Shown: positions 24,959 through 33,929, counted from the stretch's first letter. The stretch is 64,000 nucleotides of DNA from DASRIA01 sp963816975 (GCA_963816975.1 CAWFMD010000006.1:1054001-1118000), one strand, 5' to 3'. The notes: generated by a model not told the origin, from the letters alone. Made by a program: numbers and translations.

Positions 24959-26035
24959 CTAGCCCGCCGCCGGCACCACGCACAGGTCCGGTCGATCCGG
25001 GTCGTTGAGCCCGCGACGCAGCAGCGCGAAAGCCAGCCCGCCCACGATCAGTGGAAGCCAGAACAGGATCACGCGGTAGGCGAGCACCGCGGCCGCGGTG
25101 ACTGCGGCCGGCGTCCCGAACAGGATCAGGCAGCCGAGCAGTCCGCCGTCGATCCCACCGATCCCGCCGGGGATCGGCAACAGGCCGCCGAGCTGCCCGA
25201 TCAGGTATCCCATCAGCAGCACGGCGATGTCCGGCGAGTATCCGAAGGCCTTGAACGTCGCCCACAGGACAGCGTTGTCGAAGGCCCAGTAGCCGATCGA
25301 GCCGGCGATCACGTGCCAGTTCGCGGAGCGCAGGATCTGCAGGGCCTCGCCGGTTCCCCCGATCAGCGCCCTGCGGGCGTGGGCGAGGAACCGGCCGACC
25401 CCTCCCGCAGCTGCGGCGGGGCCCGCGCCGACGGGCAGCCGGGGGATCAGCAGCACTAGGCCCATCACGAGCACCGCGGCCGCCGCCGGCAGGGCTGTCA
25501 GCAGCAACGACCTGTCCGGGCCGAACAGGCCCAGCGCCATCAGGGTGCCGATCACCGCGACGGCGGCGAAGTTCACCGAGCTCTTGATCAGGAAGAACGC
25601 CACCGACCGGCGCGCGATCCGGTCGGCGGGCATGCCGCCCTGGTGCAGGATCCAGCCGCCGAGTGCGAGTCCCGCGGCTCCACTCGCGGGCACGATCGAG
25701 CCCATCGCAAGCGTCGACCACGCGATCTCCCAGCTGGTGCGCCAATGCATGTGGCGGCAGAAGATGGGCCGGAACATCAGCACGTAGGACATGCCCGACA
25801 GCAGTTCGAGCGCGACCGCCACCGCGATCCAGCCCGGCACGGCGTTCTCCAGCCTGGCGCGCACCTCGCCGAGGCCGGGGGCGAGCGCCACGACCAGCAC
25901 CAGCGCCGCGAGGATCGCCACGACCTGCAGCGCGCGGCGCGCCAGCACGCGCGGGTCGAACTCGCGCGGCATCACGACCGGCGCGGGACCCGTCACGGGC
26001 CGCGCCCGGAGCGGCTGGCTTTGCGGTGTGCTCAT
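24959..26035 (-). CDS. Flippase-like / lysylphosphatidylglycerol synthase TM-region family membrane protein
   Basis: A 358-residue polytopic protein with about eight transmembrane helices and the motif GGLLPIPGGIGGIDGGLLG, the diagnostic Gly/Pro/Asp loop of the UPF0104/LPG-synthase-TM (DUF2029-independent) family. Earlier the AMGSIVPASGAAGLALGGW segment is also typical. These membrane regions act as flippases in MprF-type proteins or stand alone with unknown lipid substrates. The ATG at 26035 is chosen; the frame extends further but would cover the divergent gene's promoter. Confidence 0.85.
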   Translation of the reverse strand: MSTPQSQPLRARPVTGPAPVVMPREFDPRVLARRALQVVAILAALVLVVALAPGLGEVRARLENAVPGWIAVAVALELLSGMSYVLMFRPIFCRHMHWRTSWEIAWSTLAMGSIVPASGAAGLALGGWILHQGGMPADRIARRSVAFFLIKSSVNFAAVAVIGTLMALGLFGPDRSLLLTALPAAAAVLVMGLVLLIPRLPVGAGPAAAAGGVGRFLAHARRALIGGTGEALQILRSANWHVIAGSIGYWAFDNAVLWATFKAFGYSPDIAVLLMGYLIGQLGGLLPIPGGIGGIDGGLLGCLILFGTPAAVTAAAVLAYRVILFWLPLIVGGLAFALLRRGLNDPDRPDLCVVPAAG

Positions 26036-26054
26036 CTGGCCGGCGTCATGGGGA

Positions 26055-26086
26055 TATGCTGGGCGGAGGGTCCGCACGAATGCGGA
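26055..26086 (+). promoter_or_regulatory. -10-like element and 5' leader hairpin of the metallophosphoesterase gene
   Basis: TATGCT at 26055-26060 is a plausible -10. Just after the expected start point, TCCGCA (26071-26076) and TGCGGA (26081-26086) form a perfect 6-bp stem with a CGAA loop, at the head of the leader. It may stabilise the mRNA or be a binding site. No good -35 is seen. Confidence 0.35.
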
Positions 26087-26117
26087 CTCGCAAGGGCACG
26101 GAAGGAACCAAACCAGG

Positions 26118-27611
26118 ATGGTAGGCGGGCAGCGGAAGCCCAGGCGCGGATGCATGGCAGCGGTCGCGATCGCGTCGCTGTGGGCCCTCGCGCCGGCCCC
26201 GGCCTCGGCCGCCGACCCGGTGATCGCCGCCGCGGGTGACATCGCCTGCTCCAGCACGACTCCGACCGGCAGCGGCTCCACGGCCAGGTGCCACCAGCGC
26301 GCCACCTCGGACCTGCTCGTCGGTGGCGCGATCAGCGCCGTGGTCACCCTCGGTGACCTGCAGTACCAGAACGGCACCCTCTCCAGCTTCAACAGGTCCT
26401 ACCACCCCTCGTGGGGGCGCCTGAAGCCGATCACCTTCCCGTCCGCGGGCAACCACGAGTACAAGACCGCCGGCGCGCAGGGCTACTTCGACTATTTCAA
26501 CGGCACGTCGTACTCGACCGGCCGGGCCGGCGACCGTGACAAGGGCTACTACAGCTTCGACGTCGGGACCTGGCACCTGATCGCGCTGAACTCCGGTGAC
26601 CACTGCGTTCCCGTGGCATGCGCCAAGGGCTCACCCCAGGAGCGGTGGCTGCGCGCCGACCTCGCAGCGCACCCCGCCTCGTGCACGCTCGCGTTCTGGC
26701 ACCACCCTCGGTTCAACTCCGGCCACCAGGGCAACGCGACCTTCATGCAGGACATCTTCCAGGACCTCTACGACGCCGACGCCGACGTCGTGCTGGGCGG
26801 CCATGCGCACGACTACGAGCGCTTCGCCCCGCAGAACCCGGCGGGCAAGCTCGACAACGCGCGTGGGATCCGGCAGTTCGTCGTCGGCACGGGTGGAGCC
26901 TTCTTCACGGGCCTCAGCACCACGAAGCCCAACAGCCAGGTGCGCAATGCGAGCACCTACGGCGTGCTGCTGCTCACCCTCCACCCGAACTCGTACGACT
27001 GGCGGTTCGTACCCGAAAAGGGCAAGAGCTTCACCGACTCCGGTACCGATACCTGTCACGGACTTCCCCCTGTCCGCCCGCCCGATGCTCCGCCGCCGAG
27101 CCCCTCCCTGCCGGAGGTCGAGCCTCCGCAGGTAGTGGTCGCGAAGGGCCAGCCGGCGGCGAGCTGCACGATCGTGGGGACGCCCGCCGACGACGTGATC
27201 GCCGGAACTCCCGATGCGGACGTGATCTGCGGGCTCGCGGGCAACGACCGGATCTCCGGCGGTGGGGGTGACGACGTGATCAGCGGCGGCGATGGGAATG
27301 ACCGAATCAGGGGCAACGACGGCGACGACGACCTGCTGGGAGGGCGCGGCCGGGACCGCTTGTACGGTGGCAGGGGGAACGACGCCCTGCGTGGCAACTT
27401 CGAAACGGACTGGCTGCGCGGTCACAGCGGCAACGACCTGATCGTGGGCGGCGGCGGTCACAACAGGCTGTATGGGGGCCCGGGAAACGACACTCTGATC
27501 GCCTGGCAGAACCGGCGTGGAGTGGACCGCGTCTACGGCGGGAGGGGGCGGGACCGCGCCTTCGTGGACCGCGGCGACCGCGTGCGCTCGGCGCTGCCGA
27601 GGCGGCGCTAA
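26118..27611 (+). CDS. Secreted metallophosphoesterase with RTX-like calcium-binding repeats
   Basis: A 497-residue exported protein. The ATG at 26118 follows GGAAGGAA; the signal peptide ends near A-S-A-A. The calcineurin-like phosphoesterase domain shows GDIACS, GDLQYQNG, GNHEYK, HHPRFNSG and GGHAHDYER, the full set of metal ligands. A Pro-rich linker follows, then about 130 residues of RTX-type nonapeptides (GNDRISGGGGDDVISGG and similar), which fold into a Ca-loaded beta-roll. Such repeats normally accompany type I secretion, but here a classical signal peptide is present. The stop overlaps the convergent gene's stop by four bases (CTAA). Confidence 0.9.
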   Translation: MVGGQRKPRRGCMAAVAIASLWALAPAPASAADPVIAAAGDIACSSTTPTGSGSTARCHQRATSDLLVGGAISAVVTLGDLQYQNGTLSSFNRSYHPSWGRLKPITFPSAGNHEYKTAGAQGYFDYFNGTSYSTGRAGDRDKGYYSFDVGTWHLIALNSGDHCVPVACAKGSPQERWLRADLAAHPASCTLAFWHHPRFNSGHQGNATFMQDIFQDLYDADADVVLGGHAHDYERFAPQNPAGKLDNARGIRQFVVGTGGAFFTGLSTTKPNSQVRNASTYGVLLLTLHPNSYDWRFVPEKGKSFTDSGTDTCHGLPPVRPPDAPPPSPSLPEVEPPQVVVAKGQPAASCTIVGTPADDVIAGTPDADVICGLAGNDRISGGGGDDVISGGDGNDRIRGNDGDDDLLGGRGRDRLYGGRGNDALRGNFETDWLRGHSGNDLIVGGGGHNRLYGGPGNDTLIAWQNRRGVDRVYGGRGRDRAFVDRGDRVRSALPRRR

Positions 27612-28594
27612 GGCAGCGTTTTCGCGCGCAGCTGCGTGTTCGCCCTCTTTGCGCGGTAGAGCGCCGCATCGGCGGCGTCGTGCAGTGCCGCGGCGCCGGC
27701 ATGCGCGGCGTCCGCGATGCCGTAGCTCGCCGTGATGCGCCCATCGCCCAGGCCCGCGTCGGCGATGCTGCGGGCGATGCGTGCCGCGGCCTGGTCGGCT
27801 TCACCGGCGATCGTCTCCGGCATCAGCCACGCAAACTCGTCGCCGCCGATGCGAAACACCTCGTCGGTGCCGCGCGCTGTCTCCATGATCGAAGCCACGC
27901 GCTTGAGCACCTCGTCGCCGGCCCGGTGGCCGAAGGTGTCGTTCACCGCCTTGAACCCGTCGAGGTCCATCAGGCAAAGCGAGAACGGGCGGTCGTAGCG
28001 CATCGACTTGGCCACCTCGATACCCAGCCTTGCTTCATAGGCACGCCGGTTCGGGAGGCCGGTGAGGACGTCGTGGCGGCTCTCGTACTCCGTCGCCGCG
28101 AAGCGCGTCGCGTGCGACATGTGCGCTGCGGCCAGCCCGCTCAGAAGGTCGAGGGTGTCGACGTCACTCTGGTCGAAGCGGTGCGCCTCCCCCGCATACA
28201 CCTTCAGAACGCCCACGACCGCATCGCGGTGACGGAGCGGCACGCAGGCCAGGGACCGCGCGCCGACATGCCGGCACACCTCGACGTTCACGCGCGCGTC
28301 GGACTCCGAGTCGGCACATAGCAGTATCTCCCCGGAGCGCGCACACTCCCCGGACAGGCTCCCGTCCAACGGAACGCGCAGGCCGACGAACGGGACGGCC
28401 GTCCCGGCCGCGACCCGGTAGGCCATCTCCTCGCCCTCCACCAGCTCGATCACGCTCGCGTCTGCGTCGGTCAGCTCGCGCGCCCGGTCTGCGATCCGCT
28501 GCTTCACGGCCTGGGGGTCGAGACCCGCCGCAACGATCTCGTTCTGGGTCGCGATGATGGCAAGCAGGTGCGACTTGGCTCGCCCGGTTTCCAT
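27608..28594 (-). CDS. GAF-GGDEF diguanylate cyclase
   Basis: A 328-residue soluble protein (ATG at 28594; an upstream ATG at 28669 would add 25 unlikely residues). An N-terminal GAF domain is followed by a GGDEF domain with HDVLTGLPNRRAYEARL, MDLDGFKAVNDTFGH and the active-site motif RIGGDEFAWL, so it should make cyclic di-GMP. The RxxD inhibitory site five residues before GGDEF is not seen (ETARGTDEVFRIGGDEF). With two HD-GYP proteins at 20987 and 34902 this gives a local c-di-GMP synthesis and breakdown set. Confidence 0.9.
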   Translation of the reverse strand: METGRAKSHLLAIIATQNEIVAAGLDPQAVKQRIADRARELTDADASVIELVEGEEMAYRVAAGTAVPFVGLRVPLDGSLSGECARSGEILLCADSESDARVNVEVCRHVGARSLACVPLRHRDAVVGVLKVYAGEAHRFDQSDVDTLDLLSGLAAAHMSHATRFAATEYESRHDVLTGLPNRRAYEARLGIEVAKSMRYDRPFSLCLMDLDGFKAVNDTFGHRAGDEVLKRVASIMETARGTDEVFRIGGDEFAWLMPETIAGEADQAAARIARSIADAGLGDGRITASYGIADAAHAGAAALHDAADAALYRAKRANTQLRAKTLP

Positions 28595-28964
28595 CCGTAG
28601 CGCTATCGGCAGCAGCGGGCCGTTGTGTGAGTCACGTCCGGGCCGCGCGGAAGAAGCTCGGCGGGCCACAGATTCGCGCGGCTGCGGCCCGCCGCCCCGT
28701 CAGCGCTCGATCGGCGCCTCCGAAGTTGTCCCGGCGTTCAGGCCGCCGGCGATCGGGAGCGGGTGTCGCTCTGATGGGCCTCATGCAGCGCCGCCGAGCC
28801 TTTCGTGACGGGTGCGCGCTCCCGGACGCGCAGCGTGCAGCTCGGCGGCGAGCTCCGCCGCGGCCGGAGGAGGGCGGCCACGGTCGGGTTGACCCAAAGG
28901 AGGTGGGGGGCAACCAGGAGGAGCTTGACGGCCGACGTCCCGCGGGGAGCCCGCCAGGCCTCGA

Positions 28965-28995
28965 AACCGGCTCGAGCAGCGGGCTCGAGCCGGTT
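28965..28995. repeat. 13-bp-arm inverted repeat (hairpin)
   Basis: AACCGGCTCGAGC at 28965-28977 is perfectly complementary to GCTCGAGCCGGTT at 28983-28995, loop AGCGG. The stem could extend with a few mismatches to about 28960-29001. It is isolated from any gene end and has no T-tract, so a structured RNA or protein-binding site is as likely as a terminator. Confidence 0.55.
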
Positions 28996-29161
28996 CTTGA
29001 GGTAGCGGGGGTGGGTGTCGATCCGCGCTTGCATGGAGGTGGGAGCCCCGAGGTGGTCGATGCGGGTCTCCCACATCGAAGTTAGCCGCACGGCGCTCCG
29101 CGGTCGTCCCGCCACGGTGTGATCTTTGGCGTACTCCCGCGGGAGGAGGCGGGGCGGCCCT

Positions 29162-29179
29162 CTCCTACTCGAGTAGGAG
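29162..29179. terminator. 18-bp perfect palindrome after the response regulator gene
   Basis: CTCCTACTC/GAGTAGGAG is an uninterrupted palindrome at 29162-29179, beginning four bases beyond the minus-strand stop codon at 29184. Position suggests a transcript-end hairpin for the two-component operon, although there is no loop or T-tract, so a DNA-binding site is also possible. Confidence 0.45.
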
Positions 29180-29183
29180 GTGC

Positions 29184-29861
29184 TCAGGCAGGAAGAGAGC
29201 CTGGGGGCGCCGCGCCGGGGCGCACGACACCCGACTCGTAGGCGACCACCACGGCCTGCGCGCGGTCGCGCAGGCCGAGCTTCATCAACACGTTGCCGAC
29301 GTGCGTCTTGACGGTCGTCTCACCGATCACCAGCTCTCGCGCGATCTCCGAGTTCGACAGCCCCCGTGCCACCAGCCTCAGCACCTCCATCTCGCGTTCG
29401 GTGAGCGCTTCGATGTCTCGCTGTTCCTGGCGCGGCTGCAGGCGCGCGAACTCCTCGATCAGGCGGCGCGTCACAGACGGCGCGAGCAGAGCCTCGCCCG
29501 CGGCGATCACCCGCACGGCCACGGCAAGCTCCTCCGGCGGTGCGTCCTTCAGCAGAAACCCGCTGGCGCCGGCCCTGAGCGCCGCGTACACGTATTCGTC
29601 GGCGTCGAAGGTCGTCACGACCAGCACGCGGGTGCTCCCGGGCGCGCTGTTTGCGATCAGCTCCGTCGCTTGGATGCCGTCCATGCGCGGCATCCGCAGG
29701 TCGAGCAGCGCAACCTCCGGGCGCAGCTCCTGCGTGAGGTCGACCGCCTCCTGGCCGTCGGCCGCCTCAGCGACGACCTCGATGTCGCCTTCCGCCTCGA
29801 GCATCATGCGAAAGCCCGATCGCACCAGCTGCTGGTCGTCGGCGATCAGCACCCGGATCAC
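29184..29861 (-). CDS. NarL/FixJ-type response regulator
   Basis: A 225-residue regulator. The receiver domain starts VIRVLIADDQQLVRSGF, with phosphoacceptor Asp in LLDLRMPRMDG and Lys in FLLKDAPPEE. The C-terminal LuxR-type helix-turn-helix reads LTEREMEVLRLVARGLSNSE, then ETTVKTHVGNVLMKLGL. Start is GTG at 29861, overlapping the kinase stop by four bases (GTGA). Together they form a classical two-component operon. The inducing signal is unknown. Confidence 0.93.
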   Translation of the reverse strand: MIRVLIADDQQLVRSGFRMMLEAEGDIEVVAEAADGQEAVDLTQELRPEVALLDLRMPRMDGIQATELIANSAPGSTRVLVVTTFDADEYVYAALRAGASGFLLKDAPPEELAVAVRVIAAGEALLAPSVTRRLIEEFARLQPRQEQRDIEALTEREMEVLRLVARGLSNSEIARELVIGETTVKTHVGNVLMKLGLRDRAQAVVVAYESGVVRPGAAPPGSLPA

Positions 29862-30850
29862 AGCGGCAGCCTCGCATGGACCCGGAACCCGCCGGCAGGC
29901 TCGGGGCCCGCTGTCACCGCGCCGCCGAGCAGCGTGGCCCGCTCGCGCATGCCGACCAGCCCGTGACCGCCGTTCGCGGCCCCGGCGGTCCCAGCGCCGC
30001 CCGCGTCGAGGCACTCGACCTCGATGCTGCCGGGCGAGTAGCGCAGGACCACGTCGGCCGTCCCCGGTCCCGCATGCTTGAGGGTGTTGGTCAACGCCTC
30101 CTGCACGATTCTGTAGGCGGAGAGCGCGACGGCCACCGGCACGCGCGGCGGCGGCTCTCCCTCCACCCGGACCTTCACGAGCAGACCGGCGGCCTCCATC
30201 TGCTGAACCAGCGCCGCGAGGTCCTCGAGGCCCGGCTGGGGGGTCAGCAGCTCTCCGTCGGCCGGCGGCCTCAGCACGCCCAACATGCGCCGCATCTCGC
30301 TCATGGCCTCGCGCCCGGTGCGCTCGATCGCCTCGAGGGCCGTCGCTGCGCGCGGGGGGTCCTCCTGGATCACGCGCCGGGCGGCCGTCGACTGCACAGT
30401 CATGACGCTCACGCTGTGCGCGATCACGTCGTGCAACTCACGCGCCAGCCGCTCTCGTTCGATCGCCGCGGCCTGGAACTGCTCCTGCTGTTCGTGGGCG
30501 AGTTGCGCGACGCGCCGCTCCGACCGCACCACCGCGGACTGCGCCGCCCGCAGCCGGTCGGCGAACGACCCCACGATGATGCCTGCTGCGAAGTACGTCA
30601 TGCCGCGGGAGAAGTAGCCGAGCGGGCTCAGGTCGATCGCATGCCAGGCGACCACCCAGGCCAGCGAGATCGCCGCGGCGATCGCGCCGCCGCGCCATCC
30701 GAACTCGAACGCGATCATCACGACGGGGATCGTGTTCAGCGTGAGCACCGCGTCTGCGCTGGACCCGGCCCGCGACCGCAGGGCGATCGTGAACAGGAAG
30801 GCGAGGATCGCCGCCGCGAGGATGCGCGCACGCCGGCTCGAGACCGTCAT
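29858..30850 (-). CDS. NarL-family (HisKA_3) sensor histidine kinase
   Basis: A 330-residue membrane kinase with about four hydrophobic segments in residues 8-100, then a coiled coil and the HisKA_3 phosphoacceptor region ERERLARELHDVIAHSVSVM, in which His of ELHDV is phosphorylated. The HATPase domain is C-terminal, with QEALTNTLKHAG (N box) and GGHGLVGMRERATLLGG. There is no large extracytoplasmic loop, so the signal is probably sensed in or at the membrane, as in DesK/LiaS-like kinases. It is upstream of and coupled to its regulator. Confidence 0.92.
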   Translation of the reverse strand: MTVSSRRARILAAAILAFLFTIALRSRAGSSADAVLTLNTIPVVMIAFEFGWRGGAIAAAISLAWVVAWHAIDLSPLGYFSRGMTYFAAGIIVGSFADRLRAAQSAVVRSERRVAQLAHEQQEQFQAAAIERERLARELHDVIAHSVSVMTVQSTAARRVIQEDPPRAATALEAIERTGREAMSEMRRMLGVLRPPADGELLTPQPGLEDLAALVQQMEAAGLLVKVRVEGEPPPRVPVAVALSAYRIVQEALTNTLKHAGPGTADVVLRYSPGSIEVECLDAGGAGTAGAANGGHGLVGMRERATLLGGAVTAGPEPAGGFRVHARLPL

Positions 30851-30963
30851 GCTGCAACAGTAGACCTGGCGGCGGCTCCTGTCAGCCGCGCAATCTCACG
30901 GGCTCGAGGCGGCCAACCACCGGAGCCTGTGTGCGACCCGCCACGCGCGGCCATACTGCAGCC

Positions 30964-33426
30964 ATGGCCGCCAAGCCCCAATCGAAGCGCAGCGCCAAGC
31001 CGCGGGCCCCGACCAAGGCCAAGGCGCCGCCCAAGCTCGCCCCCTACCGTGCCAAGCGCGACTTCCGGCGCACGCCTGAGCCCACCGGCGGCGACCGCCG
31101 GGAGGCGACCGGGGGAGACGGGCGCTTCGTCGTCCAGGAGCACGACGCGACTCGCCTGCACTGGGACCTGCGCCTGGAGCGCGATGGCGTGCTGGCTTCG
31201 TGGGCGATCCCGAACGGGATCCCGATGAGCCCGCGGGAGAACCGCAAGGCCGTGCACGTCGAGGACCACCCGCTCGACTACATCGACTTCGAAGGCGTGA
31301 TCCCCGAGGGCTACGGCGCCGGCACCGTGAAGCTTTGGGACAGCGGCACGTACGAGCTGGAGAAGTGGGAGCCGCAGAAGGTGATCGTCACGTTCCACGG
31401 CAACCGCCTGACCGGAAGGTACGCGCTGTTCGAGGCCGGCTCCACGAAGGACTGGATGATCCACCGCATGGACCCGGCGGCGGACTCTGAGCGGGAACCG
31501 ATGCCCGCACATCTGGTCCCGATGCTGGCCAGGCTCGGGCCGCTTCCGGCGACCGCGCAGCACTTCGGCTTCGAGATCAAATGGGACGGCATCAGGGCGT
31601 TGTCCTACTACGAACCGGGCCGCTTCCGGATCGAGAGCCGCAACCTGAACGACATCACCGCGCAGTACCCGGAGCTGCGCCGGCTCGGTCGCCAGCTCGG
31701 GTCCCGCGACGCGATCCTGGACGGCGAGATCGTCGCGTTCGACGAGCAGGGACGCCCCAGCTTCGGGCTGCTCCAGCAACGCATGCACCTGACGCGGGAC
31801 GCGGACATCAAGCGGCGCGCCAAACTGGTTCCGGTGCGCTACGTGCTGTTCGACGTGCTCTATCTGGAAGGGCGCTCGGTGATGGGTCGTCCCTATGAGG
31901 AGCGGCGCGCCCTGCTGGAGTCGCTGGGCCTCGAAGGCTCGCATTGGCAGACTCCCGGGTATCACCGCGGGGAGGGGGAGGCGCTGGTCGAGGCGACGGC
32001 GAAGAATGGGCTGGAGGGCGTCGTCGCGAAGCGGCTGGACAGCACCTACTCGCCGGGACGCCGCAGCCCCCACTGGATCAAGGTCAAGAACAAGCGCCGC
32101 GTACGCCTCGTGGTCGGCGGCTGGCTCCCCGAGAAGGAGCGCCCCGAGCGCCTCGGCGCGCTGCTCGTGGGGTACTTCGACGATCAAGGGAAGCTTCGCT
32201 ACGCGGGCCGGGTGGGCACCGGGTTCGACGCCAAGCAGCGGACTCGCCTGGAGCGGCTGCTCGGGTCGCTCGACCGGGCGCGCACTCCCTTCGAGGGCGG
32301 CCGCGTCACGCGCGGCGCGCGCCACGTCGAGCCGCAACTGGTGGCGGAGGTCGAGTTCACCGAGTGGACCAACGACGGGATGCTGCGCCACCCTTCGTAC
32401 AAGGGCTTGGCAGAGGCCGCTCCCGAGCGGGTCCAGATGGATCGCGCACGGGCCCCGGACAGCGCGGACACGAGCGCCGCACTCGCGCCGGGGAAGGACC
32501 TGGGCCGCAATGCTGTCGAGGTGACCGTCGAGGGCCGGCGCCTGCGCCTCACCAACCTCGACAAGGTCATGTATCCGCAGACCGGCTTCACGAAGCGCGA
32601 CCTGATCGACTACTACGCGCGGATCGCGCCGGTGCTGCTGCCGCACCTGCACGACCGCCCACTCACGCTGAAACGCTACCCGGACGGCGTCGAGGGTAAG
32701 TTCTTCTACGAGAAGCAGTGTCCGTCGCACCGGCCCGACTGGGTGCGCACGGAGGCGATCTGGAGCAGGCACAACAAGCGCAACATCGACTTCTGCGTGG
32801 CGGCAGACCTGCCGACGCTCGTGTGGCTCGGGAACCTGGCCGACATCGAGCTCCACACGTCGCTGGCCCTGGCGCCGGACGTGCAGCGCCCGGCGATGAT
32901 GGTGTTCGATCTCGACCCCGGACCGCCCGCGACCATCCTCGCCTGTTGTCGCGTCGGCCTGCAGCTGCGCGAGCTGTTCGAGCAGCTCGGCCTCGAGTCC
33001 TTTGCGAAGACGTCGGGCTCGAAGGGCCTCCAGGTGTACGTCCCGCTGAACGTCCCGGTGACCTACGATGAGACCAAGCCGTTCGCGCGTGCTGTCGCGG
33101 AGCTGATGGAGAAGCAGCATCCCAAGCAGGTCGTGTCGCGCATGACGAAGTCGCTGCGGCGCGGGAAGGTGTTCATCGACTGGAGCCAGAACGACGAGCA
33201 CAAGACCACCGCCAACGTGTATTCGTTGCGGGCCAGGGAGCGACCGACCGTCTCCACCCCCGTGACGTGGGACGAGGTCGCCGACGCGCTGAAGCGCCGC
33301 AGCGTCAAGCGCCTGACCTTCGAGCACTCCGACGTGCTGGACCGGGTCGGGCGCGATGGCGACCTGTTCGCCGGCGTCCTCACTCTCCGGCAGGAACTGC
33401 CACAACTCGGAAAGGATCAATCGTGA
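30964..33426 (+). CDS. ligD: Multifunctional non-homologous end-joining DNA ligase LigD (PE-LIG-POL order)
   Basis: An 820-residue fusion. Residues about 40-170 are the 3'-phosphoesterase domain (HDATRLHWDLRLERDG, DFEGVIPEGYGAG). Residues about 180-480 are an ATP-dependent ligase with nucleophile Lys206 in EIKWDGIRAL and the C-terminal OB fold. Residues about 520-810 are the primase/polymerase domain (LTNLDKVMYPQTGFTKRDL, catalytic Asp649 and Asp651 in FDLDPG, TSGSKGLQVYVPL). LigD fills in and seals double-strand breaks held by Ku. Domain order is that of Pseudomonas LigD, not the mycobacterial POL-PE-LIG. No Ku gene is in the window. ATG at 30964; an earlier frame start at 30931 is possible. 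Confidence 0.95.
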   Translation: MAAKPQSKRSAKPRAPTKAKAPPKLAPYRAKRDFRRTPEPTGGDRREATGGDGRFVVQEHDATRLHWDLRLERDGVLASWAIPNGIPMSPRENRKAVHVEDHPLDYIDFEGVIPEGYGAGTVKLWDSGTYELEKWEPQKVIVTFHGNRLTGRYALFEAGSTKDWMIHRMDPAADSEREPMPAHLVPMLARLGPLPATAQHFGFEIKWDGIRALSYYEPGRFRIESRNLNDITAQYPELRRLGRQLGSRDAILDGEIVAFDEQGRPSFGLLQQRMHLTRDADIKRRAKLVPVRYVLFDVLYLEGRSVMGRPYEERRALLESLGLEGSHWQTPGYHRGEGEALVEATAKNGLEGVVAKRLDSTYSPGRRSPHWIKVKNKRRVRLVVGGWLPEKERPERLGALLVGYFDDQGKLRYAGRVGTGFDAKQRTRLERLLGSLDRARTPFEGGRVTRGARHVEPQLVAEVEFTEWTNDGMLRHPSYKGLAEAAPERVQMDRARAPDSADTSAALAPGKDLGRNAVEVTVEGRRLRLTNLDKVMYPQTGFTKRDLIDYYARIAPVLLPHLHDRPLTLKRYPDGVEGKFFYEKQCPSHRPDWVRTEAIWSRHNKRNIDFCVAADLPTLVWLGNLADIELHTSLALAPDVQRPAMMVFDLDPGPPATILACCRVGLQLRELFEQLGLESFAKTSGSKGLQVYVPLNVPVTYDETKPFARAVAELMEKQHPKQVVSRMTKSLRRGKVFIDWSQNDEHKTTANVYSLRARERPTVSTPVTWDEVADALKRRSVKRLTFEHSDVLDRVGRDGDLFAGVLTLRQELPQLGKDQS

Positions 33427-33929
33427 AACTCCCCGCACTGCGAGACGCGGACGTGCATACGCGCCTCGCGACTTATCTCAACGACCACCTCGGCGGGTCT
33501 TCCGGCGGAGTCGAGCTGGCGCGGCGCCTGGCCCGCAGCAACAAGGACACCGACTACGGCCCGCCGCTGGAGGACATCGCGCAACAGATCGAGCAGGACG
33601 CTGCTTCGCTGCGCGACATCATGGCTCGCCTGGGCGTCGAGGAGGATCGCCTCAAGCGGGCCGGAGGCTGGGCGGCCGAGAAGGTGGGACGGCTGAAGCT
33701 GAACGGCCAGCTGCTCGGATACTCGCCGCTCAGTCGCCTGGTCGAGCTGGAGGGCCTGTCGCTGGGAGTGGCCGGCAAGCGGGCGCTATGGGTCGTGTTG
33801 GAGGACAGCTATGGCCAGGACCCGCGGCTGGGGGGCGTGGATCTGGCCCGCCTGATGGCGCGGGCGAAGGAGCAGCGCCAGACGCTCGAGCGCCTGCGGC
33901 GCCGGGCGGCGACCGAAGCTCTCAGCTGA
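33423..33929 (+). CDS. Helical-bundle hypothetical protein coupled to LigD
   Basis: A 168-residue, almost entirely helical protein starting at a GTG that overlaps the LigD stop by four bases (GTGA), so it is translationally coupled to a repair ligase. Segments such as THLNDH-like ATYLNDHLGGSSGGVELARR, DAASLRDIMARLGVEEDRLK and KLNGQLLGYSPLSRLVELEG suggest a compact four-helix bundle. No metal-binding E/H pattern of ferritins is visible. I recall similar uncharacterised actinobacterial proteins but know no function. The context suggests a role in end joining or in DNA protection. Confidence 0.65.
   Translation: MKLPALRDADVHTRLATYLNDHLGGSSGGVELARRLARSNKDTDYGPPLEDIAQQIEQDAASLRDIMARLGVEEDRLKRAGGWAAEKVGRLKLNGQLLGYSPLSRLVELEGLSLGVAGKRALWVVLEDSYGQDPRLGGVDLARLMARAKEQRQTLERLRRRAATEALS

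Larger units (their letters stand above)
28595..29183. other. 589-base stretch without a supported gene
   Basis: Open frames exist on both strands (for example 28738-29115 minus) but none has a ribosome site, a recognisable motif or a natural residue composition. It holds two symmetric elements listed separately, at 28965-28995 and 29162-29179. The left part may contain the promoter of the GGDEF gene. Confidence 0.5.

Noticed and set aside
28738..29115. 125-residue minus-strand frame in the gene-free stretch
   Set aside because: No ribosome site, no motif, and the frame crosses the strong hairpin at 28965-28995.
30847..33438. 863-residue minus-strand frame opposite ligD
   Set aside because: Shadow frame; LigD on the other strand has all domain motifs.
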